From Pseudomonas sp. ACM7 (GTDB taxonomy: Bacteria; Pseudomonadota; Gammaproteobacteria; Pseudomonadales; Pseudomonadaceae), in contig NZ_CP024866.1 in assembly GCF_004136015.1 (NCBI RefSeq), forward strand, positions 3,768,028 to 3,804,179: a stretch of 36,152 nt of DNA, in the 5' to 3' direction. Positions 9,101 through 15,871 of this stretch are shown here, one piece after another. The notes beneath the pieces were generated by a model, which saw only the letters and a program-made list of their open reading frames with translations, was not told where the DNA came from and ran no database searches. Both the position numbers and the translations under genes were made by a program. The number at the start of each line of letters is the position of its first letter. Positions within the stretch are counted from its first letter, which is position 1.

Positions 9101-9109
9101 TTATCCACA
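9101..9109 (+). promoter_or_regulatory. Perfect DnaA box (TTATCCACA)
   Basis: The nonamer TTATCCACA, the strongest consensus DnaA-binding site, lies 13 nt upstream of the holD start and between two divergent chromosome-maintenance genes. Only one copy is visible, with no AT-rich unwinding region, so this is not an origin. It could be a regulatory site. A random perfect match somewhere in a window this size is not improbable. Confidence 0.45.
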
Positions 9110-9121
9110 AGTGGCCGACCT

Positions 9122-9910
9122 TTGCTTATCGAGTCCCGTCGCCGCGCTTATTTGACCGCCATGCAGGTGGTCAACTGGCTGCCGCGCACCGAATTGCCCT
9201 TTGCTGCGCCTTCGCGGCCCGAATTGCTGGAGATGCCCGAGCCGTTGGTCGTCGCGCCGGTTGCTCCGGTTGCGCCCGCGCCTGTGGCTGATTCACCCGT
9301 GGAACCGCTGGTCAAACCGGCCGAACGGGTGAAAATCGAGGTGCCACGGCCATCGCTGGCCAGCACGCGTACGAATGCCAAGGTTGAAGAAGAGGCCGCT
9401 CCGGTTGTGGCCAAGGCGCCAGTCGTGCCGCCACCGCGTTTCGCTCTGCAATTGCTGCGGGCCGGGCGTTGCTTGCTGCTGGTGGAGTTACCCACAGGCG
9501 AATCGTTCCAGACCCGCGACCCCGCCTATCTGTTGCTCAAAGACATGCTGCGCGCCGCCGGTCTGCCGGACAGCCCGCAGATCGTCGGCGAGCCGGTGCG
9601 TTGGCCGCTGTTGTCTCGGGGCACCATGGATCAAGGCCCGGAAGCAGCTCGCGACTTCGTGCAAGGTTTTCTCTCGGCCCGGCTGGAAGACGCACCGTGC
9701 GTCTGCGTGTGGCTGATCGGCTTGCCGGCGGTGCGTTTCGCCGGTGAGGCGAACGCCGAATCCTTCAACCGTGAACTCCAGGTCGAAGGCCTGGGCTCGG
9801 TCTGGGCCCTGCCGGGTCTGGAATTATTAATGGAAGAGCCACAGCGTAAGGCTGATGTCTGGCAAGCCATGCGTCGGCTGATGGCGCGCTGGAAAGAATC
9901 GAATGAGTGA
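9122..9910 (+). CDS. holD: DNA polymerase III psi subunit (HolD), long pseudomonad form
   Basis: This 262-residue protein starts with TTG. The alternative ATG at 9161 would remove the segment carrying SRR and YL, which resembles the N-terminal clamp-loader-binding segment of E. coli psi (SRRDW..L..GI..W). That resemblance supports the TTG start. Residues about 35-105 are a Pro/Ala/Val-rich linker. Residues 106-262 form a folded domain, whose end (a W followed by a helix) also resembles E. coli HolD. Psi bridges chi (which binds SSB) to the tau/gamma clamp loader. As in E. coli, the gene lies directly before rimI, here overlapping by 8 nt. I recall that a cryptic pseudomonad psi was identified experimentally, and I believe it is this locus. 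TonB-like labels would reflect only the proline-rich linker. Confidence 0.8.
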   Translation: MLIESRRRAYLTAMQVVNWLPRTELPFAAPSRPELLEMPEPLVVAPVAPVAPAPVADSPVEPLVKPAERVKIEVPRPSLASTRTNAKVEEEAAPVVAKAPVVPPPRFALQLLRAGRCLLLVELPTGESFQTRDPAYLLLKDMLRAAGLPDSPQIVGEPVRWPLLSRGTMDQGPEAARDFVQGFLSARLEDAPCVCVWLIGLPAVRFAGEANAESFNRELQVEGLGSVWALPGLELLMEEPQRKADVWQAMRRLMARWKESNE

Positions 9911-10355
9911 CGCTGTATCGTTCCGCCCAATGACCGAGGCGGACCTGGACGCTGTACTGAAAATCGAATACGCGGCTTACAGCCATCCCTGGACTCGCGG
10001 GATTTTTCTCGATGGGCTGGGTAAATATCAGATATGGCTGATGTTTGAAGGCCAGCAGCAGGTCGGCCATGGGGTGGTGCAGATCATCCTTGATGAAGCT
10101 CATCTGCTGAACATCACCGTCAAACCGGAAAACCAGGGCCGTGGCCTGGGCTTGACGTTGCTGGAGCATTTAATGTCCCGGGCGTATGACGCCAAGGCGC
10201 GGGAGTGTTTCCTTGAAGTGCGCGACAGCAACCGTGGCGCGTTCAAGTTGTATGAGCGTTATGGGTTTAACGAGATTGGTAGGCGGCGCGATTACTACCC
10301 GGCAGTTGGCGGGCGGGAAGATGCTGTCGTCATGGCCTGCACTTTGGTCGATTGA
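9903..10355 (+). CDS. rimI: Ribosomal protein S18 N-terminal alanine acetyltransferase RimI
   Basis: This 150-residue GNAT acetyltransferase has the usual length for RimI. The acetyl-CoA pyrophosphate loop QGRGLG is at residues 78-83. The RimI-type catalytic positions are present as E105 (FLEVRDSN) and Y117 (KLYERYGF). It acetylates the N-terminal Ala of ribosomal protein S18 and possibly other proteins. Its ATG overlaps the end of holD, the same gene order as in E. coli. Confidence 0.95.
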   Translation: MSDAVSFRPMTEADLDAVLKIEYAAYSHPWTRGIFLDGLGKYQIWLMFEGQQQVGHGVVQIILDEAHLLNITVKPENQGRGLGLTLLEHLMSRAYDAKARECFLEVRDSNRGAFKLYERYGFNEIGRRRDYYPAVGGREDAVVMACTLVD

Positions 10356-10368
10356 ACAGCGATCCCGT

Positions 10369-10456
10369 GTAGGAGCTGCCGAAGGCTGCGATCTTTTGAT
10401 CTTTTGTTGTCACGACACAGGAAGATCAAAAGATCGCAGCCTTCGGCAGCTCCTAC
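10369..10456. repeat. Large inverted repeat (REP-type hairpin)
   Basis: The sequence beginning GTAGGAGCTGCCGAAGGCTG at 10369 returns as its near-perfect reverse complement ending at 10456, giving a stem of about 35 bp around a short loop. GTAGGAGCTGCCGAAGGCTGCGAT-type sequences are a widespread intergenic repeat class in fluorescent pseudomonads. It lies between convergent genes (rimI and the acidic protein) and may also end their transcripts. Confidence 0.88.
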
Positions 10457-10481
10457 ATTCCGATCCTCTCAGACAGATAGA

Positions 10482-10886
10482 TCAACGATTACCGTCCATC
10501 GGATCCCGCCGCGCCAGTTCCTCTTCATCCAGCCCATTGCCCCCGCCGATGTCGTCTTCATCGACAATGCTCAAATCCCAATCGGCCTGGCCACCTTCAC
10601 CCGCTTCGTGGGCGTCCCGTGCGCCGTCTTCATGGATCAGGGTTTCCGGGCTCATGTCGTCGTCGGTGGACTCATGGTCATCGGTCGAGGCCCCGGTCAT
10701 GCCGGCTTCACGTACGCGTTCCCGAGGCATCAGGCGTTCACGCTCCGCTTGCGTCAGCTCGTCGCCGATTTTGGCGCTGGGTTCTTCCTCGTCGAAATCC
10801 AGCTCATGCATCGAACCCATGCGGTCTTCGTTGTCATCGATGGGCTCGGGTTGCACCGCATCGTACGGACGTCGTGATTCAGTCAT
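10482..10886 (-). CDS. Small acidic, probably disordered protein conserved beside rimI/can
   Basis: This 134-residue protein is extremely rich in Asp and Glu, with almost no hydrophobic core and many Gly, Ser and Pro. It is expected to be largely disordered. It has a good ribosome-binding site (GAGGAA) before its ATG at 10886. I recall homologs next to rimI and the carbonic anhydrase gene across Pseudomonas, some labelled serine kinase/phosphatase; nothing in this sequence shows a kinase or phosphatase fold. Function unknown. Confidence 0.8.
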   Translation of the reverse strand: MTESRRPYDAVQPEPIDDNEDRMGSMHELDFDEEEPSAKIGDELTQAERERLMPRERVREAGMTGASTDDHESTDDDMSPETLIHEDGARDAHEAGEGGQADWDLSIVDEDDIGGGNGLDEEELARRDPMDGNR

Positions 10887-11038
10887 GGCAATTCCTCATA
10901 CTGTAGGCCTTACTAGGGTGGACCCCCTGGGCTGCTGAGAATTCCTCCGGCATGGAAAACCGGGTTTCTGCATCTGGCGCGTGACCCCGACAGATGGTTG
11001 TCTGTCATAGAAGCGCATCATTCTCGAGGTTTCATTGC

Positions 11039-11683
11039 ATGAACGAATTACAAGATCTGATTGATAACAACGAGCGCTGGGCTGACGCGATCACCAAAGA
11101 AGATCCTGATTTCTTCGCCAAGCTGGCCCGTCAGCAAACCCCGGAATACCTGTGGATCGGTTGCTCCGACGCCCGGGTGCCGGCGAACGAGATCGTCGGC
11201 ATGCTGCCCGGCGATCTGTTTGTCCACCGCAATGTGGCCAACGTAGTGCTGCACACCGACCTCAACTGCCTGTCGGTGATTCAGTACGCGGTCGACGTGC
11301 TGAAGGTCAAACACATCCTCGTTACCGGCCACTATGGCTGCGGCGGCGTGCGCGCCTCGATGCAGGACCGTCAGCTGGGCCTGATCGACGGCTGGCTGCG
11401 CTCGATTCGCGATCTCTATTATGAAAAACGCGAAGAACTCGCCAAGTTGCCCACCGAAGAGGAGCGGGTCGACCGCCTCTGCGAATACAACGTGATCCAG
11501 CAAGTGGCCAATGTCGGGCACACCAGCATTGTGCAAAACGCCTGGCACCGCGGGCAGAGCCTGTCTGTTCACGGCTGCATCTATGGCATCAAGGACGGTC
11601 GCTGGAAAAGCCTGAACGCCACCATCAGCGGTTTCGAGCAATTGCCGCCGCAATACCGTCTGCGTCCGGTCGAGACGTTGTAA
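11039..11683 (+). CDS. can: Beta-class carbonic anhydrase
   Basis: This 214-residue cytoplasmic enzyme interconverts CO2 and bicarbonate. The beta-class zinc ligands are all present: C42 and D44 (GCSDARVP), and H98 and C101 (GHYGCGG). The Asp-Arg dyad (D44-R46) is intact. The ATG at 11039 has GAGGT at 11025-11029. An in-frame start at 10994 is less likely because it adds an unusual 15-residue tail. The gene ends 6 nt before the convergent SET-domain gene. Confidence 0.96.
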   Translation: MNELQDLIDNNERWADAITKEDPDFFAKLARQQTPEYLWIGCSDARVPANEIVGMLPGDLFVHRNVANVVLHTDLNCLSVIQYAVDVLKVKHILVTGHYGCGGVRASMQDRQLGLIDGWLRSIRDLYYEKREELAKLPTEEERVDRLCEYNVIQQVANVGHTSIVQNAWHRGQSLSVHGCIYGIKDGRWKSLNATISGFEQLPPQYRLRPVETL

Positions 11684-11689
11684 CGCCCT

Positions 11690-12214
11690 TCAGCATAGAC
11701 TTCGCCGGCGCCAGTGCTGCAGAAACAACTGGCCGTCGGCGTTCGGCGGTTCATCGTAGCCGGTGATCCAGCCTCGGCAGTCGAACGAGCCGCACTGGCA
11801 GGCGAACTGACGCAAGAGTTTGTCTTCGGTGGAAGCGTAGTCCATCGTCAGTCGGTCGCCTTTTTTGATGTCCTTCAGCGCCCACAACCACAGCTCGCTC
11901 ATGTCGAGAAATACGTTTGGGTCGCAGGAGTGTCGCAGCAGGCCGCAGAAGCGCGGGTCGTAGACATGGATGCCACGGGCCAGTTGCCGGGTATGCCGAC
12001 AGCGATAAGGCAGCAAGTGCCCTGACGCCCGACAAATTCGGCTGATACGGGGGAAGTCCCGAAGTGCGGCGACGGCTCCCGCCGATCCGTTGGTGTTGTC
12101 GATAATCTCGAAGTCGGCCCGGGAGGGGAATCCAAGGCGAACGGGCAGCTCCGCAAATGGATAAATCCCGTCGGGAGGTTGTGCAAGCGTCTCGTGCAGG
12201 GCGTGGGTTTTCAT
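11690..12214 (-). CDS. SET-domain protein (putative lysine methyltransferase)
   Basis: This 174-residue protein has a compact SET-like fold. Its N-terminal part leads to the core motif RHSCDPNVFLD (the bacterial form of the NHSCxPN motif that binds S-adenosylmethionine). Then come GDRLTMDYAS (the catalytic-tyrosine strand) and a post-SET-type cysteine cluster, CQCGSFDCRG. The ATG at 12214 is preceded by AAGGA and preferred over the upstream in-frame codon at 12271. Bacterial SET proteins may methylate proteins, but the substrate is unknown. The gene is convergent with can, and an inverted repeat lies upstream (12252-12269). Confidence 0.87.
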   Translation of the reverse strand: MKTHALHETLAQPPDGIYPFAELPVRLGFPSRADFEIIDNTNGSAGAVAALRDFPRISRICRASGHLLPYRCRHTRQLARGIHVYDPRFCGLLRHSCDPNVFLDMSELWLWALKDIKKGDRLTMDYASTEDKLLRQFACQCGSFDCRGWITGYDEPPNADGQLFLQHWRRRSLC

Positions 12215-12251
12215 AACGATCCTTGTCGGCTGGGTGCTGCGACCTCCATCA

Positions 12252-12269
12252 GCTGACAATCCTGTCAGC
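12252..12269 (-). promoter_or_regulatory. Inverted repeat upstream of the SET-domain gene
   Basis: GCTGACA at 12252-12258 and its exact complement TGTCAGC at 12263-12269 are separated by 4 nt, 38-55 nt upstream of the start codon. It could be an operator or an RNA hairpin. No regulator can be assigned. Confidence 0.35.
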
Positions 12270-12309
12270 ACTGCAACACATGGGAACGACTCAAGCCTCT
12301 CGCAAATGA

Positions 12310-12351
12310 AACGGCGGGTCTACTGTCAGTTATGACAGTAGACCCGCCGTT
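12310..12351 (-). terminator. Strong hairpin after the exported-protein gene
   Basis: A perfect 19-bp stem (12310-12328 with 12333-12351) around a 4-nt loop (GTTA) begins 8 nt past the stop codon of the minus-strand gene at 12359. The T-run on that strand is short (TTTCATTT), so termination is likely but not textbook. Confidence 0.8.
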
Positions 12352-12358
12352 CATCGTT

Positions 12359-13531
12359 TTACAGAGGCGGGACAGGGATCGCAGTCGCGGGTACTGGGGC
12401 TTTCAGCTGTTTGAGTTGAGATTTGATCGGTGCCGTCGCGCACTTGGCCACGGCTTTTTCGGGCGTCAGGTTGCGGATCGAGGTATAGAACAGCTCGCAG
12501 GTTTTTTCTGCCTGAGCCACTTGCCAGGTTTGGGTGCAACTTCTCAGTTCAATGTCGGGATTACTGTCCGGTTGGCGGCCCATGGCGGCCTGCCAGCACG
12601 CGGCACTCAAATCCTGACCCATGACTTTAAGGCCAGCCGCGTCGGCCTTGGCCTGGGCATCGTTGCCGGTATAGCTTTGCGGGTCGGCGGCGTACCAAAT
12701 GTAGCTTGGGTGGTTGGAACCCAGCACTGGCACTTTCACCCCGTCGCTCGGACTGATGCTGACCAGGCCCAGCACGTTCACGGTCGGCCCGTATTGCTGC
12801 TTGATCCAGTTACGCACCGGCGCGCCGAAGGCGACCATCGGCAACGCCGCACCACTGGCGTTCTGGCTGAGTTGCTTGACCATGGTGGTCTGGTAGTCCT
12901 TGAAGTAGTCGTAGACGCCTTCCAGATCTTTGCCAGCGTTGGACGGCGCGGCAATCGGTGCGATGTCGATGATGGTCTGGTAGCCCGGCGTCTGGTCGGC
13001 CGGAATTCCGTTGTCAGTCAGCAGTGTGGCCCAGCGATCGGTGGTGGCGGATCGCAGGTAATCCTGAGCCTGGGTCAACGAATAGTCGGGTGGAAAGTGC
13101 AACAGTTCAACGCTTTTGCGGTTTTCCAGAGCCATGCCCAGTGGCAGGAACAGATACCAGCTGTAAGCCCACTTGCCATCGGCATTCAGCTTGCTGGCGC
13201 CGGTATAGGCCAGATCACCGGCATCGAGCAACGCCGCCAACGGTTTTTCATAGCCACGGGGTACGCCGCTGATTTCGGCGTAGAGCTGATTGTTATCGGT
13301 TTTGACCAGCACTTTCGCCGCGCTGTAACCATCGCGCTGCACGCTTTGGGTCAGGTAATGCTCGACCGTTTGCTCCAGCGTCCAGTTGCGAAAGCAGATC
13401 ACGTTGCAGTTGTTGGGATAGGCGAACAGGCGGGTGACGCGTTCGGTACTGCCCAGCTTCAGGTCGACATCGGCATGGGCGGCGGCACTCAGGGTGAGGG
13501 CCGCGAGGGTGAGGCCTGCGAACTTGAACAT
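12359..13531 (-). CDS. Exported protein of unknown function
   Basis: This 390-residue protein has a clear Sec signal peptide (MFKFAGLTLAALTLSAAAHA, cleavage after AHA, residue 20). The ATG at 13531 is chosen because it places the signal at the N-terminus and has AAAGGA upstream. The mature part has several Cys residues (for example, in the segment NNCNVICFRNW and near the C-terminus) that could form disulfides in the periplasm. It ends in a Pro/Ala-rich tail. I do not recognise the family. The gene is single, flanked by its own terminator downstream and a gap upstream. Confidence 0.85.
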   Translation of the reverse strand: MFKFAGLTLAALTLSAAAHADVDLKLGSTERVTRLFAYPNNCNVICFRNWTLEQTVEHYLTQSVQRDGYSAAKVLVKTDNNQLYAEISGVPRGYEKPLAALLDAGDLAYTGASKLNADGKWAYSWYLFLPLGMALENRKSVELLHFPPDYSLTQAQDYLRSATTDRWATLLTDNGIPADQTPGYQTIIDIAPIAAPSNAGKDLEGVYDYFKDYQTTMVKQLSQNASGAALPMVAFGAPVRNWIKQQYGPTVNVLGLVSISPSDGVKVPVLGSNHPSYIWYAADPQSYTGNDAQAKADAAGLKVMGQDLSAACWQAAMGRQPDSNPDIELRSCTQTWQVAQAEKTCELFYTSIRNLTPEKAVAKCATAPIKSQLKQLKAPVPATAIPVPPL

Positions 13532-13716
13532 GCTCAGATCCTTTTCAGCGTGGTCCCGTTGATTGGGGTACGCGACATACTGGATCACCGGCGTTACACA
13601 GAACAGTGTGTACGTGTAGTTTTTTTGCTTAGAGCTTGCGCTGTGTATGCCAGGAGCTCTTAGTTATGGAGGCCGGCCCGGGCTTAATGTTTATGGGCCG
13701 GACGGAGATTGAAGCG

Positions 13717-14049
13717 TTACAACAGCTTGAGTGCCAGATGAGTGCCGGCGCGCAAGTACTCGACCTGTGCAAATACGGCATCCTTGACGATGGCCTCTCC
13801 TGTATCGGTCAGTTTGGCTTTTTTGGCATCAATGATGGACGTTTGCGTTAATTGCATCACTACATCCATCGCTTTTTGAAGGGCGGTCAGATTGTTGTGC
13901 TGGCCGAACTCGCGGACGACAGCATCCATACGGCGATCTGCATCATCACGCAGCTTTTTATATTCAACGACTGAAACCTTACCGTCCTGGTAAATCTCGT
14001 TAATCATCTCTTCCAGCGTTTTCGATATTAAAGACATGTGTTTGTTCAT
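13717..14049 (-). CDS. Small helical protein of unknown function (second gene of a pair)
   Basis: This 110-residue protein is predicted mostly helical, with a charged N-terminal half (TLEEMINEIYQDGKVSVVEYKKLRDDADRR) and no signal or membrane segment. The segment 'YQDGKVSVVEYKKLRDDA' resembles a pair of helices around a short turn, but I cannot name a family. Its ATG overlaps the stop codon of the upstream 49-residue gene as ATGA, a classic coupled arrangement. The alternative ATG at 14037 is also possible. Confidence 0.6.
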   Translation of the reverse strand: MNKHMSLISKTLEEMINEIYQDGKVSVVEYKKLRDDADRRMDAVVREFGQHNNLTALQKAMDVVMQLTQTSIIDAKKAKLTDTGEAIVKDAVFAQVEYLRAGTHLALKLL

Positions 14050-14195
14050 CCTTGGTCAGTGCTGTCTTGCTTTAAAAAGTTTGTGAGCTGTCGGAGTTTA
14101 CTCAGCGATTCATAGGTTGGAGATAAGAACTCTCCGGGTTTCATGTCAGGCGGAATCGAGCCTGTATGTAGGATAAATCTAGGCGTTTGTTTCAT
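14046..14195 (-). CDS. 49-residue protein of unknown function (first gene of a pair)
   Basis: The chain MKQTPRFILHTGSIPPDMKP... is 49 residues, with several prolines in the first half and a charged helix in the second. An in-frame start at 14240 lies inside a hairpin and is less likely. Its stop overlaps the next start by 4 nt (ATGA). Pairs of tiny overlapping genes are typical of toxin-antitoxin or regulator/effector cassettes, but neither protein shows a recognised motif. The reality of the gene rests on the coupling alone. Confidence 0.5.
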   Translation of the reverse strand: MKQTPRFILHTGSIPPDMKPGEFLSPTYESLSKLRQLTNFLKQDSTDQG

Positions 14196-14213
14196 GCTCA
14201 AGCCGGGTGAACT

Positions 14214-14242
14214 GATTGCACCTGCCCGCAGCAGGTGCAATC
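14214..14242. terminator. Perfect 12-bp hairpin downstream of the AtoE-type transporter gene
   Basis: GATTGCACCTGC at 14214-14225 pairs exactly with 14231-14242 around a 5-nt loop. It lies 10 nt past the transporter stop on the minus strand. It has no T-run, so it may be an attenuator or an mRNA 3'-end stabiliser rather than a strong terminator. Confidence 0.6.
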
Positions 14243-14251
14243 ACTTACGTG

Positions 14252-15670
14252 TTACGGCATCACCGGTGCCGTATACGTCAGCGTCGTTCCCAACGCCCAC
14301 AGCAGAAACAGCACCAGCGGCGTGTGCACCAGCAGTTGCACGAACGAAAACCCGATCAAGTCCCGCGCCTTCAACCCGAGCACGCCCAGCAGCGGCAGCA
14401 TGTAGAACGGGTTGATCAAATTCGGCAAGGCTTCGGCGGCGTTGTAGATCTGCACGGCCCAGCCCAGGTGGTAGTTCAGGTCGGTGGCCACTTGCATGAC
14501 GTACGGCGCTTCGATGATCCATTTGCCCCCGCCGGAAGGGATGAAGAAACCGAGGATTGCCGAGTACACGCCCATCAGCAGCGCGTAGGTGTCGTGGGAC
14601 GCGATTTGTACGAAAAAGGTCGAGATGTGGTGAGCCAGCGTCTGAGCGTCAGTCCCTTTGACGGTGGTCATCAGCGCCGCGATCGAGCCGTACAGCGGGA
14701 ATTGAATCAGTACGCCCGTGGTGGTCGGCACCGCGCGGGACACAGCGTCAAGGAAGCTGCGCGGGCGCCAGTGCAGCAGCGCACCGAGCATGATGAACAG
14801 GAAGTTGTAGGTGTTCAGCCCGGAAATCGCACTGATCGCCGGTTTGGTCGAGAACTCGTGGAACAGCCATCCGGCCGCCAGCAGCACCAGCAAAATCGTC
14901 AGCAGCGGGCTGTGCTCCAGCCATTCACCGGGGCGGGTGCGCGGTTGCAAGGGTGGCAAGTTAAAGCTCGGATCGATGCCGCAGGCTTTGGCATCACGGG
15001 CCGAGTTCGGGCCGGGTGCAGTGGCGTAAGCAATGATCAGCGAGATCACGATCAGCGCCAGCAACATCACGCCGGACTGCCAGAGAAAAATAGTTTGCGT
15101 GAAGGGAATGACCCCAGTGATCGACAGAATCGACGGCGGCAGGCTGGCCGGGTTGGCCTGCAATTGCGCGGCGGACGAGGACAGGCCCAAGGCCCACACC
15201 GCGCCGAGACCCAGATAGGCGGCGGCACCGGCGGCACGGTAATCCATTTTCAGATCGGTACGGCGGGCGAGGGCGCGCACCAGCAAACCGCCAAACACCA
15301 GCGACAGCCCCCAGTTCAGCAGCGAGGCGACCATGGAGATCAACGCAACCCAGGCCACGGCCGAGCGGCCGTTTTTCGGGATCCGCGCCAGCCGGTCGAT
15401 CAGTTTCACTGCCGGTGGCGAGCTGGCGACCACATAACCGCCGATCACCACGAAAGCCATCTGCATGGTGAACGGGATCAGGCTCCAGAAGCCGTCACCG
15501 AAGGCCATGGCGGCGTCGGTGGGTTTGGCGCCCATGAACAGGGTGGCCACGGCGACGATAATCACCGCCAGTGCGGCAAACACCCAGGAGTCGGGGAACC
15601 AGCGTTCGGCAAAACTTGAGCAGCGCAGGGCAAAGCGGGCAGAGCGGGTATCTTCGATATCAGCGGCCAC
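14252..15670 (-). CDS. atoE: AtoE-family short-chain fatty-acid transporter
   Basis: This 472-residue membrane protein has about 11-12 hydrophobic segments. It matches the AtoE (short-chain fatty acid uptake) family in length (E. coli AtoE is about 440) and in motifs such as GFFIPSGGGKWIIEAPYV and the INPFYMLPLLG segment near the end. I chose the GTG at 15670 because GAGGT precedes it and the ATG at 15751 would add an atypical Cys/Trp-containing leader. It probably brings acetoacetate, butyrate or similar acids into the cell. No CoA-transferase genes are alongside. Confidence 0.88.
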   Translation of the reverse strand: MAADIEDTRSARFALRCSSFAERWFPDSWVFAALAVIIVAVATLFMGAKPTDAAMAFGDGFWSLIPFTMQMAFVVIGGYVVASSPPAVKLIDRLARIPKNGRSAVAWVALISMVASLLNWGLSLVFGGLLVRALARRTDLKMDYRAAGAAAYLGLGAVWALGLSSSAAQLQANPASLPPSILSITGVIPFTQTIFLWQSGVMLLALIVISLIIAYATAPGPNSARDAKACGIDPSFNLPPLQPRTRPGEWLEHSPLLTILLVLLAAGWLFHEFSTKPAISAISGLNTYNFLFIMLGALLHWRPRSFLDAVSRAVPTTTGVLIQFPLYGSIAALMTTVKGTDAQTLAHHISTFFVQIASHDTYALLMGVYSAILGFFIPSGGGKWIIEAPYVMQVATDLNYHLGWAVQIYNAAEALPNLINPFYMLPLLGVLGLKARDLIGFSFVQLLVHTPLVLFLLWALGTTLTYTAPVMP

Positions 15671-15871
15671 GGGTGTACCTCGAATTTTTATGTTTGTTGT
15701 GGTCTTCAGGACCGCAAAGGCCCGTCTAGACAGGTGCCAACAGTAAAACAATCGGCTCTATTTTTTGACGAAGTTTTACGAGTCTAGGACTTTGGTCTAA
15801 CGGGTTGTCCGTTGGCGCGTTTGCGTAGACCATGGGCGCCTTGGTTTTTTGCCTATGCCAGAGTTCTTTTC

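Noticed and set aside
9101..9109. Replication origin
   Set aside because: A single DnaA box with no cluster of boxes and no AT-rich unwinding stretch, and no dnaA/dnaN genes nearby.
12332..13663. Long plus-strand frame opposite the exported-protein gene
   Set aside because: The minus-strand gene has a signal peptide, a ribosome-binding site and its own terminator; the plus frame has none of these.
14216..15619. Long Gln/Arg/Gly/His-rich frame opposite the AtoE-type transporter
   Set aside because: Composition is typical of antisense GC-rich sequence, and the transporter on the minus strand is unmistakable.
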